Source: Gudongella sp046224405 (lineage in GTDB: Bacteria; Bacillota; Clostridia; Tissierellales; Tissierellaceae). Taken from it: a stretch of DNA of 64,000 bases. The translations under genes and the position numbers were made by a program. The notes below the pieces were generated by a model. That model saw only the letters and a program-made list of their open reading frames with translations. It was not told where the DNA came from and did not search any database. This document shows, piece after piece, positions 42,281 to 51,418 of this stretch. Location of the stretch: contig NZ_JBJXRK010000002.1 in assembly GCF_046224405.1 (NCBI RefSeq), positions 129,492-193,491 of the forward strand. The letters are read 5' to 3'. Position 1 is the first letter of the stretch; every line of letters starts with the position of its first letter.

Positions 42281-43174
42281 TTAAAATTTTATTATTCCTT
42301 CCAATACTATCACTGCAGAGCCTCCAACCTTGACTGAGTAATGTCCATCTTTTTCCTTGATATAGCAATTGATTGTACTCGGCCTGTTTAAAGACTCTCC
42401 TTGATTTACAACAAGGCTGTCTGCACTCAGAAAGCCGTTTTTTCTCAGATAATATATCAAAGCTCCATTAGCAGTTCCAGTTGCAGCCTCCTCATCTATA
42501 CCCACTGCTGGTCCAAAATTCCTGGCATATGCTGTCTTCTGTTCATCATCATAGTAAAATGCATGAACACCTGTTACTCCAAGTCTACTGCTTAATTCCT
42601 TTAATCTACAGAAATCAACCTTCATATCCATCAGACTTTTCTTTCTAGCAATTGGCAGCATAATATCCGGTAGGCCCGTGGATATGATTTCGGGCAGGGC
42701 CTCCTTCTCTCCTATTCCCAGATCATCAGTCTTCAGACCAAAACATTCCAGCAGCTCATTTAGTTCATCTACCGCTCCTCTGGATCTAGGCGTGTCCTGC
42801 TCCATAATAATATTTACAGGTGAATAATTCTCAAACTGAATCTCGACCCTAAGCGGCCCAACTCCAGTTTCAATGTTAGCGATCTTGCCACCTTTTTCAA
42901 TTGGCTTTATATATCCCTTGTTTGCCAGTGTGTGGACTGCAGCTATGGTGGCATGCCCACATAGGTCCACCTCACAAAGTGGAGTAAAGTACCTTATTTT
43001 AAAGTAGCAGTCATCAAGCTGTCTTACGAAGGCCGTTTCTGACAGGTTCATCTCATTTGCAATTTTCTGCATCTGATCCGATGAAATTCCCTTGGAATTA
43101 GTTATAACACCTGCAGGGTTTCCACCAAAGGGTTCCTTTGTAAATGCATCAACCTGAAATATATTTACTTCCAT
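42281..43174 (-). CDS. PhzF family isomerase/epimerase
   Basis: The 297-residue protein begins MEVNIFQVDAFTKEPFGGNPAGVI, and has NEMNLSETAFV with the catalytic glutamate and FTPLCEVDLCGHATIAA. These are all signature blocks of the PhzF/YddE fold. A second half-domain contains IDEEAATGTANGALIYYL. Family members catalyse diverse isomerisations; phenazine synthesis is not implied, since no other phz gene is present. It lies 32 bases downstream of parB, with a parS site in between. Confidence 0.88.
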   Translation of the reverse strand: MEVNIFQVDAFTKEPFGGNPAGVITNSKGISSDQMQKIANEMNLSETAFVRQLDDCYFKIRYFTPLCEVDLCGHATIAAVHTLANKGYIKPIEKGGKIANIETGVGPLRVEIQFENYSPVNIIMEQDTPRSRGAVDELNELLECFGLKTDDLGIGEKEALPEIISTGLPDIMLPIARKKSLMDMKVDFCRLKELSSRLGVTGVHAFYYDDEQKTAYARNFGPAVGIDEEAATGTANGALIYYLRKNGFLSADSLVVNQGESLNRPSTINCYIKEKDGHYSVKVGGSAVIVLEGIIKF

Positions 43175-43190
43175 TGTTTAACCCCCCTTA

Positions 43191-43206
43191 TGTTCCACGT
43201 GGAACA
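43191..43206. promoter_or_regulatory. parS site 1
   Basis: Perfect palindrome TGTTCCACGTGGAACA, one base from the Bacillus parS consensus TGTTCCACGTGAAACA. It lies between the phzF-like gene and parB, close to the origin. ParB should nucleate here. Confidence 0.93.
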
Positions 43207-44067
43207 TTAGCCTGTAATCAAGTCAATAAGCCGCTCCAGGTCATCGTCGTTGTAATATTCTATTTCAATTTTCCCGGATTTTCTGCCTGTATTTAGAGTG
43301 ACCTTAGTTCCCAAGGCACTCATGAGCTGCTCTTCCAAGTCAATTATATAGTGTTCCTTTTTCTTCTTTGGCCTGATCTTTTTCTTCTTTTTAACAGTGC
43401 TTTCAGCATCTCTAACATTTAACCCAAACTGAATGATCTTCTCAGCGGCCTTTAGCTGCTCATCCTTATCCTTGATCCCAAGCAGGGCCTTGCCATGACC
43501 TCCTGAAATCTTTCCTTCATATATATACTGCACTACCCTTTCATCAAGATTCAAGAGTCTCATATTATTACTTATATAGGACCTGCTCTTTCCCACAGCC
43601 TTTGCAAGCTCATCCTGCTTGATGCTGTATTCCTTCATTATTCTTCTATAAGCTTGAGCTTCTTCGATTGGATTCAGGTTCTCCCTTTGGATGTTCTCAA
43701 TAAGCGAAATCCTGTCCGCGGTTATATCATCAATCTCCCTAATGATACATGGAATCTCCTCAAGTCCGGCTTCCTTGGCCGCTCTCCATCTTCTTTCACC
43801 TGCAATAATCTCATGGCCTTCATCCAGTTTCCTGACTATTATAGGCTGGATGACTCCATTTTCCTTTATTGATTGAGCAAGATCCTCCAATGCGTCTTCC
43901 TGGAATATCTTTCTCGGTTGGTCTGGCTTGGGAATTATATTGCTTAGGGGCAACGATACTACTGCTTCATCCCTATTGGATGAATCGCCTATAAGCGTAT
44001 CAACCTTTTCCTTGTCCTGGATCAATGCGGATAATCCTTTGCCGAGGCCTCTTTTCTTGGTGGTCAC
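43207..44067 (-). CDS. parB: Chromosome partitioning protein ParB (Spo0J)
   Basis: Starting at GTG 44067 the product reads as (M)TTKKRGLGKGLSALI, the usual ParB N terminus; GTG at 44076 is possible. The 286-residue protein has the ParB/Srx CTP-binding domain with box HEIIAGERRWRAAKEAG and LIENIQRENLNPIEEAQAYRRIM. A helix-turn-helix follows (QDELAKAVGKSRSYISNNMRLL), then a lysine-rich linker and the C-terminal dimer domain. It loads at parS as a CTP-dependent clamp and recruits condensin and ParA. Three parS sites lie within 2 kb. Confidence 0.97.
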   Translation of the reverse strand: MTTKKRGLGKGLSALIQDKEKVDTLIGDSSNRDEAVVSLPLSNIIPKPDQPRKIFQEDALEDLAQSIKENGVIQPIIVRKLDEGHEIIAGERRWRAAKEAGLEEIPCIIREIDDITADRISLIENIQRENLNPIEEAQAYRRIMKEYSIKQDELAKAVGKSRSYISNNMRLLNLDERVVQYIYEGKISGGHGKALLGIKDKDEQLKAAEKIIQFGLNVRDAESTVKKKKKIRPKKKKEHYIIDLEEQLMSALGTKVTLNTGRKSGKIEIEYYNDDDLERLIDLITG

Positions 44068-44098
44068 TAGCAACACATCCTTTCCTGTAGTGAATAAT

Positions 44099-44863
44099 CT
44101 AATCCTGTAAAAACAGAAACTCTTCGGCCAGTTCCATGTATGATTCAGATCCCTTGGATCTGGAATCGTAATCGTGGATTGAAAGTCCGTAGGATGGAGC
44201 CTCAGCCAACCTTACATTCCTCGGTATGATACTGGTATATACCTTTCCTTTAAAGAAGGCCTTCACTTCCTCAACCACCTGGATTGAAAGATTTGTCCTT
44301 CCGTCAAACATGCTCAACACAACACCTTCCACCTCCAGAGATGGATTATAGTTCTTCTTCACCAGCTCAATGGTCTGGAAAAGCTGACTTACACCCTCGA
44401 GAGCGTAATACTCACATTGTATGGGAATAATTACACTATCAGCAGCGATTAGACCCATTACACTTAGGATCCCCAGTGAGGGGGGACAGTCTATTATGAT
44501 GTACTCATACCGATCCCTTACTTCGTCGATGATTAGTCTCAGAGAATCTTCCCAGTCTCCGCCACGGGCAAGTTCAATCTCAAGACCAGCCAATTGATTG
44601 TTTGAAGGAATGATGCTCACATTTTCAGAGTTGGTCTCATATATACCCTCATTTATATCTGCCTCACCCGAAAGTATATCATACACCAATATATCGGCTT
44701 CATCCCTGTCTATGCCTATTCCCGAGGAGCAGTTACCCTGAGGATCAATGTCAACAAGCAAAACCTTCTTACCCAGCTTTCCTAGACCTGCCGCCAGATT
44801 TATACTGGTGGTAGTCTTTCCCACTCCACCTTTTTGATTGAAAATAGCCATGGTCTTTCCCAT
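44099..44863 (-). CDS. parA: Chromosome partitioning ATPase ParA (Soj)
   Basis: The start is the ATG at 44863, behind GGGGAGTGTATAT. The 254-residue deviant Walker ATPase has KGGVGKTTT (11-19) with the signature lysine, VDIDPQGN, and IIIDCPPSLGILS. Chromosomal (Soj-type) ParA works with ParB in origin segregation and regulates DnaA. It overlaps no gene and lies 31 bases upstream of parB. The upstream gap 44864-45091 carries two parS sites. Confidence 0.97.
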   Translation of the reverse strand: MGKTMAIFNQKGGVGKTTTSINLAAGLGKLGKKVLLVDIDPQGNCSSGIGIDRDEADILVYDILSGEADINEGIYETNSENVSIIPSNNQLAGLEIELARGGDWEDSLRLIIDEVRDRYEYIIIDCPPSLGILSVMGLIAADSVIIPIQCEYYALEGVSQLFQTIELVKKNYNPSLEVEGVVLSMFDGRTNLSIQVVEEVKAFFKGKVYTSIIPRNVRLAEAPSYGLSIHDYDSRSKGSESYMELAEEFLFLQD

Positions 44864-44976
44864 ATATACACTCCCCAATCTACCTGTCCAGTAAACACTC
44901 TTACACTATCTCGTGAATTTCTACAAATTAACCCTTAGATATATAATAACATATATTAATGGATTATAAACAAAAA

Positions 44977-44992
44977 TGTTCCACGTGGAACA
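44977..44992. promoter_or_regulatory. parS site 2
   Basis: Perfect palindrome TGTTCCACGTGGAACA in the parA upstream region, identical to site 1. Its start is 23 bases from that of site 3. Confidence 0.93.
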
Positions 44993-44999
44993 TTTTTGA

Positions 45000-45015
45000 T
45001 GTTTCACGTGGAACA
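45000..45015. promoter_or_regulatory. parS site 3
   Basis: TGTTTCACGTGGAACA, one base different from sites 1 and 2. The close pair at 44977 and 45000 puts two ParB loading sites about two helical turns apart, upstream of parA. No noc gene is present between rsmG and parA. Confidence 0.9.
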
Positions 45016-45091
45016 TTTCCTTGAAACCCAGTGTTTGCAGTGCTTTTCTAGGTATATGAAATTATTTTCACCCTGAGTCCACAAGCTTTTG

Positions 45092-45808
45092 TTACCTGAT
45101 GGGAGATTTTTTTGGCTTGCCTCCAGCCCGGGGATACTTTTTTGGTGTGTTTTTTATCTTCCTTATCACTATCAAGGAATGGACAATGTCACTTTCAGGG
45201 ATCTGTACGTACTTAATCTCCTCAACCTTGCCACCGAGAGTTTCAATGGCTTTTTTGCTCATTAGGACCTCGTCGTCAACCTCAGGTCCCTTCATGGAAA
45301 TGAAGTATCCTCCAACCTTAACAAAGGGCATGCAGTATTCACTCAAGGTATCCAGAGATGCAACCGCCCTGGACACGCAAACATCATAGCTTTCCCTGTA
45401 TTCAGCCTTAAGTCCAAGTTCTTCCGCCCTTCCATGAACAGCTTCAATCTCCCTAAGTCCCAATCTCTCAATTACCTGACCAAGAAATACAATTCTCTTG
45501 TTCAGGCTATCCAAGAGGGTTACCTTTAGCTTTCTGTTTCTGATTTTCAATGGAAGACCTGGAAATCCTCCACCTGTGCCCACATCAATTACCTTTTCTT
45601 CTCCGTCAAACAGTCCTGTTAGTGCGGGGGAGAGGCTGTCCATAAAATGCTTTTTGTCAATTTCCTCATCCTCAGTGATAGTTGTAATATTGATTTTTTC
45701 ATTCCATTCCTTAAGCATTTCCTTGTAGACAGAAAAGTTCTGAAGCATCTCTTCAGTCAATTCAACGCCCATTTCACCAGAAATTCTCTTTAACCTGTCA
45801 TCATTCAT
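45092..45808 (-). CDS. rsmG: 16S rRNA (guanine527-N7)-methyltransferase RsmG
   Basis: The 238-residue protein (from ATG 45808) has YKEMLKEWNEKINITTITEDEEIDKKHFMDSL and the SAM motif VIDVGTGGGFPGLPLKI, both characteristic of RsmG/GidB. It methylates N7 of G527 in 16S rRNA. It is unusual only in its basic C-terminal tail KNTPKKYPRAGGKPKKSPI. The start is uncertain, as GGAGG lies 13 bases before 45808, while GTG 45817 is close to it. It overlaps the end of mnmG, as is common. Confidence 0.95.
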   Translation of the reverse strand: MNDDRLKRISGEMGVELTEEMLQNFSVYKEMLKEWNEKINITTITEDEEIDKKHFMDSLSPALTGLFDGEEKVIDVGTGGGFPGLPLKIRNRKLKVTLLDSLNKRIVFLGQVIERLGLREIEAVHGRAEELGLKAEYRESYDVCVSRAVASLDTLSEYCMPFVKVGGYFISMKGPEVDDEVLMSKKAIETLGGKVEEIKYVQIPESDIVHSLIVIRKIKNTPKKYPRAGGKPKKSPIR

Positions 45809-47708
45809 CCTTATCACCATTCCTCCGCCTTTGTTCAAGATGTATCAGCAGTACATTTATGTCAGCAGGAGAGACACCAGATATCCTGGATGCCTGTCCA
45901 ACCGAGTCCGGCTTTATGGCAGAAAGCTTCTGCAGGGCTTCGTTGCTCAGACCTTTTACCTTTGAGTAGTCGAACTCCACTGAAAGCTTCTTGTTTTCAA
46001 GCTTTTTGAACTGTTCAATCTGCTGCATCTGCTTCTTGATGTAGCCCTCATACTTGATCTGGGTCTCAACCTGTAGCCTGATCTCCTTAAGGAGCGCTTC
46101 TCTTTCAGGGTCGAACACACCTGTGTTGTCATAGGTTATTTCTGGTCTCTTTATCAGGTCGTAGAGGGAAGTGGCATTCTTTATTGCTGTGGAGCCAATA
46201 CTCTCAAGTATGGTGTTGTTCTCAGCATTTGGGTTTATTACAATCTTCCTTAGTCTTTTCAACTCACTATCTATTAATTCTTCCTTCTGTATAGTCTTTA
46301 TAAAGCGCTCTTCTGTGACAAGACCAAGGTCATAGCCCTTCTTTGTCAATCTCAGATCAGCATTATCCTGTCTCAAAGTAAGTCTGTACTCTGCCCTTGA
46401 GGTCATCATTCTATAGGGCTCGTCGGTTCCTTTTGTCACCAGGTCATCAATAAGTACTCCGATGTATGCCTCTGACCTGTCCAGAACAAAGGGTTCCTCA
46501 CCCTTTATGTTTAAAGCTGCGTTGATTCCTGCAATCAGCCCCTGAGCTGCTGCCTCTTCATATCCTGAGGAGCCGTTTATCTGTCCCGCAAAGAACAGAT
46601 TCCTTATGTTTTTGTGTTCAAGGGTTCTTTTAAGCATTGTGGGGTTAATTGAATCGTATTCAATTGCATAGGCAGTTCTCATGAATTCAACATTCTCAAG
46701 CCCCTTTATCTTTCTGTACATGTCAATCTGAACCTCTTCAGGAAGGGATGAGCTGACCCCCTGCACATACATCTCCTTGGTTGATAATCCTTCAGGTTCA
46801 ATAAAGACCTGATGCTTGTCCCTGTCTCCGAACCTTACCACCTTGTCTTCAATGGAGGGACAATATCTTGGTCCAACACCTTCAATATATCCTGAAAACA
46901 TGGGGGATCTATTCAGATTGTTTCGTATTATTTCATGGGTTCCCTCTGTTGTATAGGTCAGATAGCAGGGCACCTGTTCAAAATCATAGGTTTTTCCCAT
47001 GTTTAGGAATGAAAATGGTATGACTTCATCATCGCCTGGCTGGATCTCCATGACAGAGTAATCAATACTGTCCCGATGTACCCTTGCAGGGGTTCCAGTC
47101 TTCATTCTTCTAAGCTGGAATCCCTTCTCCTTAAGGGAATCGGACAGAAGGAGGGAGGGGAACATTCCATCAGGTCCAGACTGATAGTTTACCTCTCCTA
47201 TATAGACCCTGCCTCCCAGATAGGTTCCCGTAGCTATGACAACTGCCTGGGTTTCATATACTGCACCCGTCCTTGTTACAACCCCACTTATGGTTTCATC
47301 CTCAAATAGCAGGTCTATCGCCTCACCTTGTCTCAATGTCAGGTTTGGCTGATCTTCAAGTATCTTCTTCATTTCAGTGTGGTACATCTTCTTATCTGCC
47401 TGTACCCTCAGGGAATGGACTGCTGGTCCTTTTGAGAGGTTGAGCATCCTGCTCTGAATAAATGACTTGTCAATATTTAATGCCATCTCTCCTCCAAGGG
47501 CATCAATTTCACGTACCAGATGTCCCTTTCCCGTACCACCGATATTGGGGTTGCAGGACAATGCTACCACACCATCAAGGCTGATGGTCAGGATCAGGGT
47601 CTTAAGTCCCATTCTGCTGGCAGCAAGGGCCGCTTCAACACCTGCATGTCCGGCACCAACAACTACGACATCGTATTTTCCACCTGTATAGGTCTTTGTT
47701 TCAATCAT
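45801..47708 (-). CDS. mnmG: tRNA uridine-5-carboxymethylaminomethyl modification enzyme MnmG (GidA)
   Basis: The start is the ATG at 47708, behind AAAGGTGAGCATT. The 635-residue FAD protein has VVVVGAGHAGVEAALAASRMG at the N terminus, CNPNIGGTGKGHLVREIDALGGEM and the C-terminal region GVSPADINVLLIHLEQ. With MnmE it installs the cmnm group at the wobble uridine of tRNAs. Both are encoded here back to back in the usual rpmH-distal order, 23 bases apart. Confidence 0.98.
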   Translation of the reverse strand: MIETKTYTGGKYDVVVVGAGHAGVEAALAASRMGLKTLILTISLDGVVALSCNPNIGGTGKGHLVREIDALGGEMALNIDKSFIQSRMLNLSKGPAVHSLRVQADKKMYHTEMKKILEDQPNLTLRQGEAIDLLFEDETISGVVTRTGAVYETQAVVIATGTYLGGRVYIGEVNYQSGPDGMFPSLLLSDSLKEKGFQLRRMKTGTPARVHRDSIDYSVMEIQPGDDEVIPFSFLNMGKTYDFEQVPCYLTYTTEGTHEIIRNNLNRSPMFSGYIEGVGPRYCPSIEDKVVRFGDRDKHQVFIEPEGLSTKEMYVQGVSSSLPEEVQIDMYRKIKGLENVEFMRTAYAIEYDSINPTMLKRTLEHKNIRNLFFAGQINGSSGYEEAAAQGLIAGINAALNIKGEEPFVLDRSEAYIGVLIDDLVTKGTDEPYRMMTSRAEYRLTLRQDNADLRLTKKGYDLGLVTEERFIKTIQKEELIDSELKRLRKIVINPNAENNTILESIGSTAIKNATSLYDLIKRPEITYDNTGVFDPEREALLKEIRLQVETQIKYEGYIKKQMQQIEQFKKLENKKLSVEFDYSKVKGLSNEALQKLSAIKPDSVGQASRISGVSPADINVLLIHLEQRRRNGDKDE

Positions 47709-47731
47709 AATGCTCACCTTTCTCTGTTTAT

Positions 47732-49105
47732 CTACTTGCCAATGCAGAACTCGCTGAATATCTTATCCAAGATATCCTCGTTTATGCTTTCACCAGTTAT
47801 CTCTCCCAGATTTTCCCAGCAGCTTCTCAAGTCCACCTCAAGGCAATCAAGTGGGATCAGCTGGGTCAGGTCGTCCAATACACTTCCAATATTTTCCATT
47901 GCCTTTTCAAGCTGGTTCTTATGCCTTATATTGGTTATAACCATATCGGAATCCATTTGTATGTCTCCGCCGTAAAACATGGCTCTAATGGCATTCTCGA
48001 GCTCATCTATTCCGACACCTTTGATCATGGAAGTGTTGATTATCTGATTTGCATCAAAATATTCCCTGAAAAGTGCTTCATCGTATTCTCTCGGAAGATC
48101 TGTCTTGTTCAGAAGCACGATTGTTTTCTTATCCTTGATCAAATCTATTATATGATGATCATCCTCGGATAGGCTCCTTGATATGTCAAAAATTGCTATT
48201 ATAAGGTCCGCCTTCGCCAGGGTATCCTTTGCTCTGTCTACGCCGATTCTCTCCACCAGATCCTCGGTATGTCTTATACCTGCAGTATCCATTATCCTTA
48301 AGGGGATACCATCGATATTAACATACTCTTCAATAATATCCCTGGTGGTCCCAGGAACATCTGTCACTATAGCCCTGTTTTCCCTTAGCACAGCATTTAG
48401 AAGTGATGATTTTCCAACATTTGGCTTACCAAGGATAACCGTATTCAATCCATCCCTTAATATTTTGCCTCTTCCAGATGTTGACAGTAGCTTTTCAATT
48501 CTTTCCTTGACCTGATTTCCATCCCTTATAAGCTCATCATAGGTCACCTCTTCGATGTCATCCTCTGGAAAATCAATTGAAACCTCTATGTGAGCAATCA
48601 TTCCCAGGAGGATTCTTCTGATATCCTCAACCTCACGGCTTAGGCTTCCTTCAAGCTGATTAAGGGATACGTCATAGCTTTTTTCAGTTTTTGACTTAAT
48701 TATATCTATTACGGCTTCAGCCTGTGATAGGTCAAGTCTTCCGTTAAGGAATGCCCGTTTTGTAAATTCACCTGGTTCCGCAAGTCTGGCTCCCTTTTTG
48801 AGAAGCAGCTCCAGTGTCTTCTTGACAGGTATTATACCGCCATGACAGTATATTTCCACCATATTTTCCCTGGTGTAGGTGTATGGTTCATGCATAAATG
48901 CAACTAACACCTCATCTATGATTGTATCTCCATCCATTATATGGCCATATAAAAGTCTCTTGTTATCCTTAGCCTTAACTTCCTGATCATTGGTTCTTGA
49001 AAAAACCAACTTTGCAATATCAAGGGACTCACGTCCGCTCATTCTGACAATTCCTATGCCTGCTTCACCTACAGCTGTTGAAATGGCTGCAATTGTCTCT
49101 GACAT
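47732..49105 (-). CDS. mnmE: tRNA modification GTPase MnmE (TrmE)
   Basis: This 457-residue protein has the N-terminal folate-binding domain (IAAISTAVGEAGIGIVRMSG...YCHGG). The G domain has GKPNVGKSSLLNAVL, DVPGTTRD, DTAGIR and NKTDLP. The C terminus is the invariant CIGK (CxGK). It is a dimeric GTPase activated by potassium that works with MnmG on wobble uridine. It is the last conserved gene read in the yidC-jag-mnmE-mnmG string, separated from jag by a terminator at 49241-49263. Confidence 0.98.
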   Translation of the reverse strand: MSETIAAISTAVGEAGIGIVRMSGRESLDIAKLVFSRTNDQEVKAKDNKRLLYGHIMDGDTIIDEVLVAFMHEPYTYTRENMVEIYCHGGIIPVKKTLELLLKKGARLAEPGEFTKRAFLNGRLDLSQAEAVIDIIKSKTEKSYDVSLNQLEGSLSREVEDIRRILLGMIAHIEVSIDFPEDDIEEVTYDELIRDGNQVKERIEKLLSTSGRGKILRDGLNTVILGKPNVGKSSLLNAVLRENRAIVTDVPGTTRDIIEEYVNIDGIPLRIMDTAGIRHTEDLVERIGVDRAKDTLAKADLIIAIFDISRSLSEDDHHIIDLIKDKKTIVLLNKTDLPREYDEALFREYFDANQIINTSMIKGVGIDELENAIRAMFYGGDIQMDSDMVITNIRHKNQLEKAMENIGSVLDDLTQLIPLDCLEVDLRSCWENLGEITGESINEDILDKIFSEFCIGK

Positions 49106-49240
49106 AAAATCAACTCCTCAAGCAATACCTAATATCTTAACTATTCTATTTCATTATAACAATAATTCAATCTACTTTTTAACATTTTTGAAAAAAACAT
49201 TCAGATGACCCTCAATGGGGCGGGGGAGAGGGCAAAAAAC

Positions 49241-49263
49241 AAAAGCCCAACCAGTGGGCTTTT
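49241..49263 (-). terminator. Terminator behind jag
   Basis: Perfect nine-base arms AAAAGCCCA (49241-49249) and TGGGCTTTT (49255-49263). On the minus strand it is followed by GTTTTTTG. It ends the rpmH-rnpA-yidD-yidC-jag string, so mnmE has its own promoter in 49106-49240. Confidence 0.85.
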
Positions 49264-49285
49264 GTTGAATGTAATTGGTTTAACT

Positions 49286-49912
49286 TTATTTGGAAACTAT
49301 TACGACTCTTCTGTACGGCTCATTGCCTTCGCTGTAGGTGCTCACTCCATCAAACTCCTGCAATGCCGAGTGGATTATTCTTCTTTCATATGGATTCATT
49401 GGCTCCAGCTTTACAGGTCTCTTGCTGTATATGGCCTTTTCAGCCATCTTGTTGGCAAGTCTCTTAAGTGTTTCCTCTCGCTTAGCCCTGTAGCCTTCAG
49501 CATCCAGAAGTACCCTGAGGTAATTTTCCCTGTCCTTGTTGATTGCAAGGCTCAAAAGATATTGGATTGAGTCAAGAGTGTTTCCTCTTTTTCCAATAAG
49601 TATTCCCATGTCCGATGATGAAATGTTGTTTATCTCAATCTTTAAGATATCATCCTCAATAGATATGTCGTGAAGGGCTATAATTCCCATTCCTTTTAGG
49701 ATTCCATCGAGAAACTTGTCTGCTGTCTCTTCTGGATCGTTTTTAAGCACAACCTTTACCTTTGCTTCCTTTGTACCTATAAGTCCAAACAATCCCTTTG
49801 ATGCTTCCTCTATAACCTCGTATTCAACATCCTTCTCAGTGGCTTTAAGATCTATCAAAGCCTCTTGGAGGGCTTCTTCAACGGTTTTGGCAGTTTTTAC
49901 AACAAATTTCAT
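49286..49912 (-). CDS. jag: RNA-binding protein Jag / KhpB (SpoIIIJ-associated)
   Basis: This 208-residue protein has the N-terminal Jag domain with YEVIEEASKGLFGLIGTKEAKVKV. A KH domain with a GxxG-type loop, IGKRGNTLDSIQYL, follows. The C-terminal R3H domain has PMNPYERRIIHSAL. It binds RNA and is linked to membrane insertion and cell-wall synthesis control. It follows yidC by only one base. Confidence 0.96.
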   Translation of the reverse strand: MKFVVKTAKTVEEALQEALIDLKATEKDVEYEVIEEASKGLFGLIGTKEAKVKVVLKNDPEETADKFLDGILKGMGIIALHDISIEDDILKIEINNISSSDMGILIGKRGNTLDSIQYLLSLAINKDRENYLRVLLDAEGYRAKREETLKRLANKMAEKAIYSKRPVKLEPMNPYERRIIHSALQEFDGVSTYSEGNEPYRRVVIVSK

Positions 49913-49913
49913 A

Positions 49914-50627
49914 CTATTTTGCCCCCTTAATTTTCATTAAAGACTTGTTTGTAATAACTTGCTGTACTATTGTGAAAAAGTTACTTACTACCCAATACAG
50001 AGCCAGTCCTGCCGGAAAGCTCCTTGAAGCCCAAAATATCATTATGGGTAGCATGTAATTCATTATCTTCTGGGTTGATTGAGCCTGCGGATCCTTTGAA
50101 GAAGCCGTACTCATGGTCTTGCTCTGAAGGAATGTTGTAGCCGCAGCCAAAAGTGGAAGTCCCCAAAGCAAGGGATCCGGATTCTCCAGGTTTGCTATCC
50201 ATAGAAAGTTCTTGGCCATGCTCTCATACATTCCTGGATCGCTGAAAGCATATGCTTGAGGCTCTCTAAATACTGTAAAGAATGCAAATATGATTGGCAG
50301 CTGAATAAGTAGTATCAAGCAACCTGACGCTGGGTTATACTTGTGTTCCTTGTAAAGTTCCTGCATCTTTTCCTGCATTTTTTGTGGTTCGTTTTTATAC
50401 TTGGTCTGAATCTCCTTCATCAAGGGCTGCACTTCACTCATTTTTTTAGTGGACCTTGTTTGCTGAAGATTTATTGGCAAAAGCATCAGCTTGAATACTA
50501 TAGTAGTCAAGATAATAGCCAGTGCATAGAATGAAATTGACTCGGGCTCAGTACCTATGGTAGATGAGACAATATCATATACAAATCTCAATAATGATCC
50601 CAGTATGTTACCTAGAAATCCAATCAT
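49914..50627 (-). CDS. yidC: Membrane protein insertase YidC (Oxa1 family)
   Basis: This 237-residue protein is the short Gram-positive YidC. It has five or so membrane segments, and the conserved region LPINLQQTRSTKKMSEVQPLMKEIQTKYKNEPQKMQEKMQELYKEH is the cytoplasmic hairpin of the family. No lipobox cysteine is seen at the N terminus. It inserts proteins into the membrane alone or with SecYEG. It is co-transcribed with yidD, 14 bases upstream. Confidence 0.96.
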   Translation of the reverse strand: MIGFLGNILGSLLRFVYDIVSSTIGTEPESISFYALAIILTTIVFKLMLLPINLQQTRSTKKMSEVQPLMKEIQTKYKNEPQKMQEKMQELYKEHKYNPASGCLILLIQLPIIFAFFTVFREPQAYAFSDPGMYESMAKNFLWIANLENPDPLLWGLPLLAAATTFLQSKTMSTASSKDPQAQSTQKIMNYMLPIMIFWASRSFPAGLALYWVVSNFFTIVQQVITNKSLMKIKGAK

Positions 50628-50641
50628 TTGTTAACCTCCCA

Positions 50642-50857
50642 TTATTTAAGCGGATCATATCCTCCTTCGTTGAAGGGATTGCATCTTAATATTCTTTTTG
50701 CTGACAGGTATGAACCTTTTATAAATCCATACTTTTTATATGCTTGAAGTGAATATTCTGAGCAAGTGGGATAAAATCTGCAATTGTTCCCAGTAAGAAT
50801 GTATCTTGAGATAATCCTTTGGTAGAATCTTATCAACAATATCGCTATTCGTGTCAT
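50642..50857 (-). CDS. yidD: Membrane protein insertion efficiency factor YidD
   Basis: This 71-residue protein has NCRFYPTCSEYSLQAYKKYGFIKGSYLSAKRILRCNPFNEGGYDPL, the full YidD signature with its three conserved cysteines. The N-terminal amphipathic helix docks on the membrane. It lies between rnpA and yidC as in nearly all Firmicutes. Confidence 0.97.
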   Translation of the reverse strand: MTRIAILLIRFYQRIISRYILTGNNCRFYPTCSEYSLQAYKKYGFIKGSYLSAKRILRCNPFNEGGYDPLK

Positions 50858-50866
50858 TTAATCACC

Positions 50867-51202
50867 TTATTTCCAAACACCCGATAGCTTATAAATGTGC
50901 TTCAAGGCGCTTTCCAAATCCTTAAAGGATAGGTCAACAGCGTTTTTTTTAGGTATGATAACAATATCATACCCTGACTTAAGATTTTCAATATATCTGC
51001 TGTTAAGTTCCTTGATTCTTCTCTTAAGCTTGTTTCTGACAACGGCATTTCCTACTTTTCTGGTGATTGATACTCCAATCCTGGTCTCTTTTGTTCCATT
51101 TCTTCTGATGTAAAGAATCAGATTTCTGTTCCAGAAATTCTTTCGTGCTTTATAAACCTTCTTAAACTCCATATTTTTCCTAAGTCTATTTTTCTTTTCC
51201 AT
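50867..51202 (-). CDS. rnpA: Ribonuclease P protein component
   Basis: The 111-residue basic protein has the RnpA motif GVSITRKVGNAVVRNKLKRRIKELNSRY that contacts the RNase P RNA. It matures the 5' ends of tRNAs together with the RNA subunit rnpB, which is not in this window. It follows rpmH by about 80 bases, and yidD follows it by nine. The start could also be the internal ATG of MEFKKVYK. Confidence 0.97.
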   Translation of the reverse strand: MEKKNRLRKNMEFKKVYKARKNFWNRNLILYIRRNGTKETRIGVSITRKVGNAVVRNKLKRRIKELNSRYIENLKSGYDIVIIPKKNAVDLSFKDLESALKHIYKLSGVWK

Positions 51203-51263
51203 TATAACTCCACCTTAAATGGCCTTTGCCTGCCAGAAGAAAAATCTTTCCCATTCGTTAGAA

Positions 51264-51285
51264 AAGGCCACTAACAAGCGGCCTT
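51264..51285 (-). terminator. Possible attenuator between rpmH and rnpA
   Basis: AAGGCC (51264-51269) and GGCCTT (51280-51285) can pair across the rpmH stop codon. In minus-strand reading TTTTCTAACG follows. It may reduce read-through from abundant rpmH mRNA into rnpA. Confidence 0.4.
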
Positions 51286-51418
51286 ATGCAGAAAGTCTTT
51301 TTCTACCTTTTTTTCTTCTAGCTTTTAGTACATTCCTGCCAGATCTGGTTTTCATTCTTTTTCTGAAACCGTGCTCCTTGCTTCTTTGCCTCTTCTTAGG
51401 TTGAAACGTTCTCTTCAC
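51284..51418 (-). CDS. rpmH: Ribosomal protein bL34
   Basis: A 44-residue reading frame from GTG 51418: (M)KRTFQPKKRQRSKEHGF, then RKRMKTRSGRNVLKARRKKGRKRLSA. This is the complete bL34 protein of the large ribosomal subunit. AGGAGGT (51426-51432) lies seven bases before the GTG. The rare start codon with a strong site suggests normal high expression. The gene marks the classic oriC-proximal end of the rpmH-rnpA operon. Confidence 0.98.
   Translation of the reverse strand: MKRTFQPKKRQRSKEHGFRKRMKTRSGRNVLKARRKKGRKRLSA

Noticed and set aside
42281..43174. PhzF-like gene as evidence of phenazine synthesis
   Set aside because: Only the fold is shared. No phzA/B/C/D/E/G partner is present, and family members do many other reactions.
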